NCBI GenBank assembly: GCA_963786295.1
Contig: CAWAYV010000018.1
Location: 60,132-124,131, forward strand
Source: JACCZX01 sp963786295
GTDB lineage: Bacteria; Pseudomonadota; Gammaproteobacteria; Burkholderiales; Burkholderiaceae_F
DNA: 64,000 nt
Reading direction: 5' to 3'
Part shown: positions 19,371-27,995 of the stretch, piece after piece
Layout: each line of letters begins with the position of its first letter
Numbering within the stretch: the first letter of the stretch is position 1
The notes under the pieces: model-generated
The model's database searches: none
What the model was told of the DNA's origin: nothing
What the model saw: the letters and a program-made list of their open reading frames with translations, nothing else
Position numbers and translations under genes: made by a program

Positions 19371-19997
19371 GGGCGGCGATTGTAGGGTGTGACCTGGCCG
19401 GCTACGCGGCGCGGCTATGACGCGTGCCAGCAGATCGATTCGCTTTTCAATGCGCGCCACAGCGTCGCGTAAACGATTGACGTCCTGGCTGAAGTTTTCA
19501 AGATCGTTGCGGCCGACGACCATTGGGTTTTCGGTCACGACGTAGTGAGCCGTGTTATCGAGCATGTTCTCGGCGATTTGCTTCCACTGCGATGCGCTCG
19601 CCCGCATGAACCCGACCAGGCGCTGCGCGGCTGCATCACCAATGAAACGCGATAGCTCTTCCTCGGGCTCGGGCCGCAAGTTCTGCAGCACGAACGCGAG
19701 CGCCTGAGCAAACTCGGCATCACCGCTCAGTCGCACGTCCTTCATCGCAGCCGGGGGATCGAGCATCGCGAGCGGCAGCGAAGAAAGAGCAACGCCGATG
19801 GTGACCGCCGGCTCGCCCTTATCAGCCGCGGTGAACGTACCGTCGTCGGCAACTTGCAGCGTTACCGCAAACGGCGCCGCGTCGAAGCGTGCAATGCGGC
19901 CCGCAAACGGCACCAGCTTGTCACGCGCCCATTGCTCGCGCGCCAGCGTGCGGTTCAGCGCGGCCACAGCCGCAGAATTTGCGAGTTGATCGATCAT
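19371..19997 (-). CDS. ubiJ: Ubiquinone biosynthesis accessory factor UbiJ (SCP2-like), in frame with UbiB
   Basis: About 209 residues from the ATG at 19997 (MIDQLANSAAVAALNRTL). The N-terminal SCP2-like lipid-binding fold is recognisable by its position and by DVRLSGDAEFAQALAFVLQN; a C-terminal helix, DVNRLRDAVARIEKRIDLLA, is the family's coiled-coil end. UbiJ binds ubiquinone intermediates and organises the soluble Ubi complex with UbiK. The frame continues through GHTLQSPP straight into UbiB. A frame shift of one base after VIAAP would meet a TAG (in GCG-TAG), so a lost stop through an indel is a real alternative to a natural fusion. Confidence 0.82.
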
Positions 19998-20009
19998 GTA
20001 CAAACTGAA

Positions 20010-20031
20010 AGAGGGCGTCTACGCGCCCTCT
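20010..20031 (-). promoter_or_regulatory. Intercistronic hairpin before ubiJ
   Basis: An 8-base stem AGAGGGCG/CGCCCTCT with a 6-base loop, between the Tim44-like gene and ubiJ. On the minus strand it is followed by TTTCAG and ends 12 bases before the ubiJ ATG, where a ribosome site would be expected. It could be a weak terminator, a processing site or a translation-limiting structure. Confidence 0.4.
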
Positions 20032-20052
20032 CTTGTGTTGCGCCTACGTTGT

Positions 20053-21046
20053 CTAGGCGAGTTGCTGGATGCCGGCTAAGACCCAGCCGCCGCCGCGCAC
20101 CGGCTTCGCCAGATTCCACACTTCGGACACGCGCTCGATCTCGCCATCGACCTTTAGCGTGCCGTCGAACTTGACGCTCGCGATATGCTCATCGGCGGTC
20201 GACTCGATGCCCAGCAAATCGGCATCGAGCGTCACGACTTCGGTCGTCGACTTGCCGCCGCGTGCGCGCAACTCGTGCGTGAGCGTGATGAACATATCGT
20301 TGCTCGTGAACTCGGATAGTTCGGCCAGATCGCCGCTATCCCACGCCTGCTGCAGCTTGACGTAGTTCGCTTTGGCCGCCGCCAGAAAGCCGGCGCTGTC
20401 AAAACCGGCCGGAATTCCCCACGGCGTGCTGCCCGCTACCGCACCAGAGCGCGCGAATTGATCCATCGCAGAGCCGGGACGTGCGGCCGCAGGCGCGAAA
20501 GCAGGCTCCGAGCCGCGCGACGCAGGCACCGGAGCACTTTCATAGCCCACATGTTTATAGGTGCCGGGCGAACCTGCACTCGAAGCAGCCGTCCGACCGC
20601 GCACTCCCATATGCGGGCTGCGGCGTGCCGCCACGCACGCGGCGCAGGACGAAGCCCACGATCATCAACAACACCATGCCGATCAGCAGCGCCGTCAAGA
20701 ACATCGTCAGCGCCTCACCGAAGCCCAGATACGACGCCAGCGCGGCGATGCCCAAACCGGCAGCGAGCCCCATTAACGCACCACGCCATGGACTGCGCGG
20801 CGCGGCTGCGGGCGCTGCGCCCGGACGCTGTGCCGCAGCTGCCGCCGGTGCCTGTTGCGGGTTGCCTGCTTGCGGTGTTTGCTGTTGCGGCGGCGTGGCT
20901 TGCCGTTGTTGTACCGGCGCCGATTGCCGACCGAGATTCTTGCCGCCGCCAAAGCGGCGCTGAGCGTCGGCGTCGAACGCGAACGTCGCCGCGACGATGC
21001 CGATCATTAATGCTGCCAGTGTCTTGCCCGCGAATAAATTTTTCAT
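20053..21046 (-). CDS. Tim44-like domain protein, frame-broken
   Basis: About 330 residues from the ATG at 21046 (MKNLFAGKTL), with GGAGG 5 bases upstream. A signal-like N-terminus ends at FDADAQRRFGGGK, followed by a long Gln/Pro/Ala linker, a hydrophobic segment (FLTALLIGMVLLMIVGFVL) and a C-terminal Tim44/TimA-type domain (FLAAAKANYVKLQQAWDSGD). The frame changes near 20600, after GGTPQPAYG, with the Ala/Ser-rich text continuing in the next frame. Bacterial Tim44-like proteins sit in the inner membrane; their role is unclear. The gene lies within the ubiquinone cluster between ubiE and ubiJ, as in related betaproteobacteria. Confidence 0.85.
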
Positions 21047-21063
21047 GTGACCTCCACTACCCA

Positions 21064-21804
21064 TCAGTACTTCGTGCCGACGTGCAACGCGCATATGCCG
21101 GCGGTCAGATTGAACCATTGGACGTTGTCGAACCCAGCATGTTCCATCATTTCGGCCAATTCGTCTTGCGGGGGGTGCACTCGCACCGATTCAGCAAGAT
21201 AGCGGTAACTGTCCGCATCGTTGGCAATCTTCTCTCCCAGCCAGGGTAGGACGTTGAACGAATACGCGTCGTATATGGGGGCGATCGGCTGCCAAACACG
21301 CGCAAATTCGAGCACAAGCAATCGGCCACCGGGTTTAAGCACGCGCTGCATCTCGGCTAGCGCCGCATCCTTGTGCGTCATGTTGCGCAGTCCAAAGCCA
21401 ACCGATGCAACATCGAAGTAACCCGAGGCAAAGGGCAAGCGCTCGGCATCGCACTGCGCCAGCGGAATCATCTGCCCGCGATCGAGCAGTCGGTCGCGGC
21501 CCTCCGCCAGCATCGATGCATTGATGTCGGTCAACCAAACTTCACCTGTTGCACCGGCGCGCTCGGCAAACGCGCTCGCGAGATCGCCCGTTCCGCCGGC
21601 GATATCCAGCACCTTCATCCCTGCGCGCACATTGGCTTCGCGCACGGCAAACGACTTCCACAAGCGATGCATTCCGGCCGACATCAGATCGTTCATCACG
21701 TCGTACTTCGGCGCGACCGAATCGAACACGCCGGCAACGCGCCGCGCTTTTTCCGGCTCGTCCACCTCGCTGAAGCCGAAATGCGTGGTGGCGGCTTTAT
21801 CCAT
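21064..21804 (-). CDS. ubiE: Demethylmenaquinone/2-methoxy-6-polyprenyl-1,4-benzoquinol methyltransferase
   Basis: The protein has 246 residues from the ATG at 21804. It is a class I SAM methyltransferase with motif I VLDIAGGTGDLA and the UbiE signatures FDSVAPKYDVMNDLMS near the start and FGLRNMTHKDAALAEM in the second half; the C-terminus LTAGICALHVGTKY is typical. It performs the C-methylation step of ubiquinone (and, where present, menaquinone) synthesis. Its ATG overlaps the DUF971 stop by 8 bases, so both are probably co-translated. A longer upstream extension in the same frame is the out-of-frame shadow of DUF971. Confidence 0.96.
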   Translation of the reverse strand: MDKAATTHFGFSEVDEPEKARRVAGVFDSVAPKYDVMNDLMSAGMHRLWKSFAVREANVRAGMKVLDIAGGTGDLASAFAERAGATGEVWLTDINASMLAEGRDRLLDRGQMIPLAQCDAERLPFASGYFDVASVGFGLRNMTHKDAALAEMQRVLKPGGRLLVLEFARVWQPIAPIYDAYSFNVLPWLGEKIANDADSYRYLAESVRVHPPQDELAEMMEHAGFDNVQWFNLTAGICALHVGTKY

Positions 21805-22219
21805 GATGATGACCGCAACCCGACGCGCTGGGCGCGGCGACATTCGACGCCGCCGCCGGATCGCGGCTGGCGCCTGCCGCTTCCAGTTGCGCGAGGTACT
21901 CGCTCCACAAGCGCGCTTGATTGACGCCCAACTCGTACAGGTATTCCCACGAGTAAATGCCGCTCGAATGCCCGTCCGAAAAAAGCGGCTGCACGGCGTA
22001 GTGGCCGATCGGCTGCACTTCAGTGATCGTGACGTCGCGCTTGCCGGCCTGCAGTGTCCCTTGTCCCGGACCATGACCGCGCACTTCCGCCGAGGGTGAG
22101 TGCACGCGCATGAACTCGAACGGCAACCTGAAGCTGCGCCCGTCGTCATACTCAACCTCGAACACGCGCGACGACGAATGCAGCGTGATGTTGATCGGAG
22201 CGGGTGCACGTACTGCCAT
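21797..22219 (-). CDS. DUF971 (gamma-butyrobetaine hydroxylase-like N-terminal) protein with His-rich tail
   Basis: The protein has 140 residues from the ATG at 22219 (MAVRAPAPINITLHSSS). The DUF971 core is clear: FEVEYDDGRSFRLPFEFMRV, then PIGHYAVQPLFSDGHSSGIY and SWEYLYELG. It ends in an Ala-rich linker and GCGHHHG, a possible metal-binding tail. Related domains form the N-terminus of gamma-butyrobetaine hydroxylase and occur in Fe-S or iron-linked proteins. As the first gene of the ubiquinone cluster it is conserved in betaproteobacteria, but its role is not known. Its upstream in-frame extension runs into the tRNA and is not coding. Confidence 0.88.
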   Translation of the reverse strand: MAVRAPAPINITLHSSSRVFEVEYDDGRSFRLPFEFMRVHSPSAEVRGHGPGQGTLQAGKRDVTITEVQPIGHYAVQPLFSDGHSSGIYSWEYLYELGVNQARLWSEYLAQLEAAGASRDPAAASNVAAPSASGCGHHHG

Positions 22220-22244
22220 TAAAACAGCCAATCGATCGTGACGT

Positions 22245-22320
22245 TGGCGCGCCCGGCGGGATTCGAACCCACGACCCCTGGCTTCGGAGGCCAGTACTCT
22301 ATCCACTGAGCTACGGGCGC
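22245..22320 (-). tRNA. tRNA-Arg (anticodon CCG)
   Basis: A 76-base cloverleaf on the minus strand. The acceptor stem pairs GCGCCCG with CGGGCGC, the D arm has TAGCTCAGTGGATAGAG, the anticodon arm is CTGGC-CTCCGAA-GCCAG with CCG at positions 22285-22287, and the T arm is GTGGG-TTCGAAT-CCCGC. Discriminator G and an encoded CCA (22245-22247) close the gene. It lies just upstream of the DUF971-ubiE cluster. Confidence 0.97.
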
Positions 22321-22405
22321 GGATAGGTATGCAATGTTAGCGTGGCGAACGAAGTGATGCTTCCACGTCGCCGCTATACTTTCGCGCCTCGCACTGGAGC
22401 GTCTG

Positions 22406-23264
22406 ATGCTGGAAAAGAGCAGTAAGCTGATCAAGACACCGCGCCAATTGATTACTGTCATCGTGTTGGCGTTCGTAGTGCCGGTGATCTTGATCATTCT
22501 GCTCGCAACGTATGTGGTTCGCAGCACCCCCGGTGGCGCCGCAGGCTCCGATGCGATGAGTGAAAAGGCAATCGCCGAGCGCATGCAGCCAGTGGGCTTT
22601 GTCGCAGTGGCAGACTCCGGCGCCGCGAAGTCGTTGCAAACCGGCGAAGCGGTTTATGCGGCCGCGTGCAGCGCCTGCCATGCGACCGGCGTCGCGGGTG
22701 CGCCTACGAACCGGCGACGTGGCTGCATGGGCGCCGCGCTTCAAGCAGGGTTTCGATTTGCTGGTTAAACACGCCGTCGAGGGGTTCAAGACGATGCCTG
22801 CGAAGGGCGGCAACCCCAATCTGGATGCGATTGAAGTGGCACGCGCGGTCGCGTTTATGGGCAATAAGTCGGGAGGAAAATTTAAGGAGCCTGCGGCACC
22901 GGCAGCAGTGCGTCGACTGCCGCTGCTGCTGCACCGTCGCCGGCCATCTCCTCGCCGCCTTCCGCTGCGCCATGCCTGCCGCTACAGCGACCGCTGCGAA
23001 GGGAGCCGTTGCGACCGCGAAGGTCGACGGCGCCAAGGTCTTTGCTTCGGGTTGCAACGTGTGTCACACCGCCGGTGTCGCCGGCGCGCCAAAGCTTGGC
23101 GACAAAGCGGCATGGGCAGCCGCGCATGGGCCAAGGGCATCGATGCGCTAACGGCAGCCGTCATCAAGGGTAAGGGGGCGATGCCGCCGCGAGGCGCCGT
23201 CGCCAATGCCAGCGACGCCGAGTTGCGTGGTGCCGTCGAATACATGGTGGCCACGGTCAAGTAG
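22406..23264 (+). CDS. Di-haem c-type cytochrome (cytochrome c5-like), frame-broken
   Basis: An N-terminal membrane anchor (LITVIVLAFVVPVILIILLA) is followed by a first haem site CSACH with the c5-type surrounding ATGVAGAP and a second site CNVCH with HTAGVAGAPKLGD. The protein reads in three frames with breaks near 22710, between 22905 and 22960, and near 23128; after correction it would be about 285 residues, ending in the c5-like AVEYMVATVK. Each half-site is intact, so indel errors are likely. Such anchored di-haem proteins pass electrons to terminal oxidases in beta- and gammaproteobacteria. It is divergent from tRNA-Arg and convergent with priA. Confidence 0.85.
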
Positions 23265-23267
23265 CAG

Positions 23268-25321
23268 CTATAACTCGAGCGGGTCCACTTCAATATTCCA
23301 GCGTATTGCTGCGCGTTTCTCGCGCAGCGCTGTGAGCCAGCCGCCCAGTAGTGCGTGGAGTTGAGTGCGCTGATCCGCCTCAATGAGTAGCTGCGCACGC
23401 GATACTCCAGCCAAACGCTGCAGCGACATCGGTACCGGGTCGAACAAGCGGACATGCGACGCGGCCGCAGCGAACTGTGCCAGCGCTTTGTCTCGCGCTG
23501 CTCGCAAGAATTCGAGCGCCGCTTCCATCGTGCGCGCCTCCGCCGTCAGTAGCGCTTGATGCGTGATCGGCGGCATGCGCGCGGCTTCGCGCTCGGCAAG
23601 TTGCACTTGCGCAAACTGCGCGTAATCGTGTCGTGCGAGTGCGGCGAACAATGGATGAGCGGCGAATCTTGTTTGCACCAGCACCCGGCTCGGCAGGCCG
23701 GCGCGACCTGCGCGACCGGCGACCTGCATTAACGTCGCGAATAGCCGCTCTGGAGCGCGAAAGTCGTGCGATGCAAGCTGACCATCCGGATTGAGCACGA
23801 CCACCAGCGAAATGCGCTGAAAATCGTGTCCCTTGGCAATCATCTGCGTGCCCACAAGCACATCGACTTCGCCGGCATGCACAGCGTCCAGCGCTTTCCT
23901 CGCGGCATGACGCTGCCGCGTGGAATCGCGATCGATGCGCGCAACTCTGGCCGCCGGCAACAATGTCCGTAGCGTTTCTTCGATGCGCTGCGTTCCCTGA
24001 CCGACGCCTTTCAAGTGCTGGTTGCCGCACGTCGGACAAGCGCGCGGCACCGGCGCCGCGTATCCGCAGTGATGACAGCGCAGCGTCCGATCCGGCTTAT
24101 GAAAGACCGCAAACGTAGAGCAGCGCGGACAGTTCGAGAGCCACCCGCACGCTTCGCATGTGACCACCGGCGCATAGCCGCGACGATTGAGAAACACCAG
24201 CGATTGTTCCCCGCGCTCGAAAGTGTCCGTCAAGGCCTGCGCAATCGGCGCCGACAATCCGTTTTGCGGCCTGTGTACTCGCGCGTCGGTCAGCTCGATC
24301 ACCGGCGGCTCCTGCGATCCGCCCGCCAATTCGACGCGTGACGTCAATTGCAGCAACCGATACCGACCCGTACGCGCCTGGGCCCAACTTTCGAGCGACG
24401 GCGTGGCCGATCCGAGCACGATCGGAATGTCGAGCAACTGCGCGCGCTTGACGGCAAGATCACGCGCGGAATAGCGCACGCCTTCGCCTGCCTTGTACGA
24501 CGGGTCATGTTCTTCATCGACCACGATGACGGCGAGTTGCGGCATCGAGCAGAACACGGCGAGCCGGGTACCGACCACGATGCGCGCCCGTCCTTCGTGC
24601 GCGGCGAGCCATGCGGACGCACGCTCCGCGTCCGGCCAGGTTGCTATGCAAAGCCACCACAAGTTCACTCGGGAAGCGTGCGCGCAACAGCGACTCCAGT
24701 TGCGGCGTCAAATTGATTTCCGGCACGAGCAGCAACGCTTGTGCGGTCGCACTCGCCGCGAGCCGGCGCTCGATCGCACTTAGGTAGACCTCAGTTTTAC
24801 CGCTGCCGGTCACTCCGAATAACAAATGCGGCGCGAAACCCGACGTACTGCTCAGCGCATCGATGGCGACGACTTGCTGCGTCGTGTGTTCGACCTGCGT
24901 CATGCCGGACTCAGCCCAGCGCGCTTGCGCGCGCTCGCGCAGCCGCGCGATCGACTGCGAATAGCGCGGCCCGGGCACAGTACGCAACGCACGGGGTAGA
25001 GCAGGAAGTGCGACCTCGCCCCACGCGTGCTGGTAATACTCGGCAACAAAGCGAGTCAGTTGCAACCAATGGACAGACAGAGGCGCGATCTCGTCCAGCA
25101 CGCGCGTGATCGGCTTGATCTTGTGCGGTTCGATCGCCGGTGTGTGTCTCAGCTCCGACGACGATGCCGATCCTCGCGCTTCTACCGAGCGGCACAACGC
25201 ACCGGACCCCGATGCGAACATTGGCCGCGAGAGCCTGATCAAGCGCGTAGTCGAGCGGTTCAACGCCGGGCAGATCGACGATGACTTGCGCGTAACGCAG
25301 CTCGTTTTTCGCAGCGCTCAT
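23268..25321 (-). CDS. priA: Primosomal protein N' (PriA helicase), frame-broken
   Basis: PriA restarts stalled replication forks. Starting MSAAKNELRYAQVIVD at 25321, the DNA-binding N-terminal domain continues until a frame change near 25155; the second frame has Walker A GVTGSGKTEVYL and LVPEINLTPQL, and after another change near 24640 the third carries DEEHDPSYK (DEAH-type box), the eight-Cys zinc region (CEACGWLSNCPRCS and later CPTCGNQH), VGTQMIAKGHDF and QVAGRAGR. Combined length is about 684 residues, slightly short of E. coli PriA. All motifs survive, so the two breaks look like sequencing indels. Converges with the cytochrome gene (3 bases between stops). Confidence 0.94.
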
Positions 25322-25640
25322 CAGGCGAAGCGTGAGGAAGGAGGGTTAAGTATCTGATTTAACTGCAGCGACAGTCGGGGGAGCCGCCTGTGGACAAATT
25401 TGTGGAGAACTTATGGGCCTGGCAGGTAGGAGGCCGGGGCCAGCGTCAGTGTCCCACTGCGTGTCATGCGGCTGTAACAAGACTTCCTAGCAAGATCATG
25501 GAGTTACGTCACCTTTATCAGCGTTTTCGCGCTAAACCGCTTGGACAGCCGCGCCAATTCTGGCGGGGCCGCGTTTTGTGTATAAGTCAAGCGCTGCAAC
25601 ACCTTTGTCGCGTTCTTGCTCACCGTATCGGAGTGACTGC
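25322..25640. other. 319-base intergenic region between hemE and priA with two DnaA-box-like sites
   Basis: No convincing gene lies here. Two 9-mers, TGTGGACAA (25389-25397) and TGTGGAGAA (25401-25409), are each one base away from the reverse complement of the DnaA box TTATCCACA and start 12 bases apart. The rest shows nothing I can name; the priA promoter should be in it. Confidence 0.4.
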
Positions 25641-26723
25641 TCACCTACGCAAGTCGCGGCTTCGGCCATGGACCGCTTTCACGAGAATCTCCACGCTTTC
25701 CGGCGGAGTGAACTGCGAGATGCCGTGGCCGAGGTTAAAGACATGGCCGTGCCAATGCCCTTCCGGCGAACGCGGGGCACCGAACGAATTCAGGACGGTC
25801 GTTGCCGCGGCTTCAATTTCTTTTGGGCCTGCGAATAGCACCATCGGGTCCAGATTGCCTTGCAATGCGCAGCGATCACCGATCCGCGCGCGTGCCTCGC
25901 CGAGGTTCACCGTCCAGTCGAGACCCACCGCGTCACACCCGGAGTCGGCGATCTCTTCAAGCCACAGTCCACCACCCTTGGTAAAAACGATCGACGGCAC
26001 GCGGTCGCCACCGTGATCGCGTTTCAGTTGCGCAATCACCTTGCGCATGTAAGCCAGCGAGAAGGTTTGATAGGCGCCGTCGGCCAACGCACCGCCCCAG
26101 GTGTCGAACAACATCACTGCTTGCGCGCCGGCTTCTATCTGCGCATTCAAGTAGGCGGCGACCGCGAGCGCGTTGACTTCAAGTAGGCGGTGCAACAAGT
26201 CTGGGCGCGAATACAGCATCGTCTTGATCAAGCGGAAGTCGTCAGATCCTCCGCCTTCGATCATGTAGCACGCCAACGTGAACGGACTGCCCGAGAACCC
26301 GATCAGCGGAATTCGATTGCCGAGTGCCGTGCGAACCTGGCGCACCGTATCGGTCACGTAGCGTAGTTCGACGTTCGGGTCAGGGCAGCCGAGTCGATCG
26401 ACGTCGGCGTCAGTGCGGATCGGCCGCTCGAACTTCGGCCCTTCACCCTCTACGAAATAAAGCCCGAGCCCCATCGCGTCGGGCACGGTGAGGATGTCCG
26501 AGAACAAGATCGCAGCGTCCAGAGCAAACCGGTCGACCGGCTGCAGCGTCACTTCGGTCGCGTACGCGGGAGACTTCGCGAGTCCGAGAAAGCTGCCGGC
26601 ACGCTTGCGCGTTGCGTTGTATTCCGCCATGTAGCGTCCCGCCTGGCGCATCAGCCAGATGGGCGTGTATTCGGTCGGCTCGCGCAGCAACGCGCGCAGC
26701 AGCGTGTCGTTTTTCGGTCTCAC
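25641..26723 (-). CDS. hemE: Uroporphyrinogen decarboxylase
   Basis: The protein has 360 residues, the usual length. HemE converts uroporphyrinogen III to coproporphyrinogen III in haem synthesis. The N-terminal signature PIWLMRQAGRYMAEY contains the substrate-binding Arg pair, and GFSGSPFTLACYMIEG and the GNLDP stretch near the C-terminus are further family marks. The start is a GTG at 26723 (GTG-AGA-CCG, read MRPKND). It follows a clear terminator on the same strand, so it has its own promoter in the 20 bases between or reads through. Intact frame. Confidence 0.97.
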   Translation of the reverse strand: MRPKNDTLLRALLREPTEYTPIWLMRQAGRYMAEYNATRKRAGSFLGLAKSPAYATEVTLQPVDRFALDAAILFSDILTVPDAMGLGLYFVEGEGPKFERPIRTDADVDRLGCPDPNVELRYVTDTVRQVRTALGNRIPLIGFSGSPFTLACYMIEGGGSDDFRLIKTMLYSRPDLLHRLLEVNALAVAAYLNAQIEAGAQAVMLFDTWGGALADGAYQTFSLAYMRKVIAQLKRDHGGDRVPSIVFTKGGGLWLEEIADSGCDAVGLDWTVNLGEARARIGDRCALQGNLDPMVLFAGPKEIEAAATTVLNSFGAPRSPEGHWHGHVFNLGHGISQFTPPESVEILVKAVHGRSRDLRR

Positions 26724-26744
26724 AACTTATTGGAACACACGGGC

Positions 26745-26772
26745 AAAAAAAGAGCAGGCGCGTGGCCTGCTC
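26745..26772 (-). terminator. Rho-independent terminator of the Ala/Lys/Pro-rich protein gene
   Basis: On the minus strand GAGCAGGC-CACGC-GCCTGCTC (26752-26772) is followed directly by a run of seven T residues. It lies 27 bases after the stop of the gene at 26799-27243 and immediately before hemE. Confidence 0.88.
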
Positions 26773-26798
26773 CGATGCGGACAAGTCCGAATGTCGTA

Positions 26799-27243
26799 TT
26801 ACTTCTTGACTTCCGACTTCGTGTCCGTCGGCTTCGCGTCCTTGGCAGCAGGTGCCGCGGTAGCCGTCGGTGCCGCTGCGGCCGGCTTCTTTTCATCCTT
26901 GGCCACGGGCTTCGTGTCTTTCACGGGCTTCGCTTCTTTCGTGGTCGTGGCCGTCGCCTTGGTGTCTTTCGAGGCCGTGGCTTTGGTGTCTTTCGAGGCC
27001 TGTGGCTCTTGGTGTCTTTCGAGGCCTTGGTGTCTGCCGTGGGCTTCGCGTCCTTGGCAGCAGGTGTCGCAGTAGCCGCCGGTGCTGACTTGGCCGCGGG
27101 TGCCGCGGAGCGGCCGCTGGGGCAGCGGCTGGTGCGGTCGGCGCCGCTTTGGCGTCAGCCTTCTTCTCGTCTTTCTTCACGTCCTGCGCGAACGCGACGG
27201 TCGCGAACACGGAGGCGATCACAGCAACAAGCATCTTTTTCAT
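26799..27243 (-). CDS. Exported Ala/Lys/Pro/Thr-rich repeat protein, frame-broken
   Basis: The start MKKMLVAVIASVFATVAFAQ is a textbook signal peptide. The mature part begins DVKKDEKKADAKAAP and continues as low-complexity Lys/Ala/Pro/Thr sequence with a Thr-Ala-Ser-Lys-Asp-Thr-Lys repeat and a DAKPT element near both ends, finishing KSEVKK. Two frame changes, near 27110 and near 27005, interrupt it; the second falls inside the 24-base tandem repeat, where copy 2 carries extra bases. Corrected length is about 147 residues. Similar low-complexity periplasmic proteins occur in betaproteobacteria without known function; envelope or polyanion binding is conceivable. A strong terminator follows. 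Confidence 0.68.
26830..27087. repeat. Pair of about 45-base direct repeats
   Basis: Bases 26830-26874 and 27042-27087 share GGCTTCGCGTCCTTGGCAGC and then a near-identical continuation differing at a few positions. Both encode an Ala-rich AAKDAKPT block of the exported repeat protein, showing that the gene grew by internal duplication. Confidence 0.65.
26959..27040. repeat. Tandem repeat, about 24-base unit, three copies plus a partial
   Basis: Unit TTGGTGTCTTTCGAGGCC plus GTGGCT starts at 26959, 26983 and 27009, with a partial copy near 27027. On the coding strand it encodes the repeated Ser-Lys-Asp-Thr-Lys-Ala-Thr block. Copies 2 and 3 differ in length by one or two bases, which breaks the reading frame. 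Confidence 0.75.
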
Positions 27244-27448
27244 ATGGGTCCTGGTTGGTTAAGAATAATTGGCGTGGTCGAATCGACTGCCCCGAGTCGC
27301 TGGCCCGCCCCCTCGGCAGATCCGTTGACTCTGTAGCGGGTAACGCCCTGCGGGGGCGGCGGTTGACACATTCCCGTCATGACACGGCCAATTTGGCCAG
27401 CGGCGCAACGCAAACTCGGCGTTGCTGCGGAGCCGCATGATGTTTTTG

Positions 27449-27995
27449 CTACTCCTGCGGCAGCGCCAACGTCCTAAGCTGGAATCGACCGTCCTTGCGG
27501 AATAACCAGGTCTCCGAAAAGACCAGCGGCCCGCGGGCAACGAGTTTCGCTGGCGGCGCCGGTAAGGGTGACGCCGCCTTTAAGGAGCCCAATGCGAGAG
27601 TGTCGAGCGAAGCGATTCCGGGAGAACGCAGGATCTTGGAGCGCGTGACTTTGCCTTCGCGATCGACGGTCACCTCAACCACGATCACCGCGCGCAGCAG
27701 ATGCTCGGGCCGTCCTTCGAATAGGTGAGTGCGATTGACCGCATACACCCTTTCGGCCGCCACGCGCTTCCAGTCATCGAGCGCCGGGATCGCGCGCCGC
27801 CAGTCGCAAGCCCGATGGCGAGGGGATGAATGCGGAAGGTGCAGCGTCAACGGTTTGGATGGGAGGCGTGACGATCGGCGCCGGCGACGGGCCGCTTACC
27901 TTAGGAGGAGCCGGTGCGGGCGAGCCGCACGCAGCGAGGGCCAGCGTCATTATCAGCACGCAACGCGATAAGCGGGATTCAAACGCTCGTGTCAT
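27449..27995 (-). CDS. Lipoprotein with TonB C-terminal-like domain, frame-broken
   Basis: The start at 27995 (MTRAFESRLSR) leads to a lipobox LALAAC and a Pro-rich linker (SPAPAPPKVSG and later TPPIQTV). The frame changes near 27805; the second part, about 115 residues, begins DWRRAIPALDDWKRVAAERV and contains VVVEVTVDREGKVTRSKILRS, the beta-alpha-beta pattern of the TonB/TolA C-terminal fold. Corrected length is about 180 residues. A lipid anchor instead of a membrane helix is unusual for TonB. It immediately follows, with an ATGA overlap, the remnant of a TonB-dependent receptor, so the pair once formed a receptor-energiser unit. Confidence 0.7.

Noticed and set aside
25322..25640. Replication origin between hemE and priA
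   Set aside because: Only two imperfect DnaA-box-like sites and no AT-rich unwinding region; the nearby mnmG-par region is a better indicator that the origin lies elsewhere.
26730..27440. Plus-strand open frames through the repeat region and beyond
   Set aside because: They are Arg/Gly/Leu shadows of the minus-strand exported repeat protein, which has a clear signal peptide and terminator.
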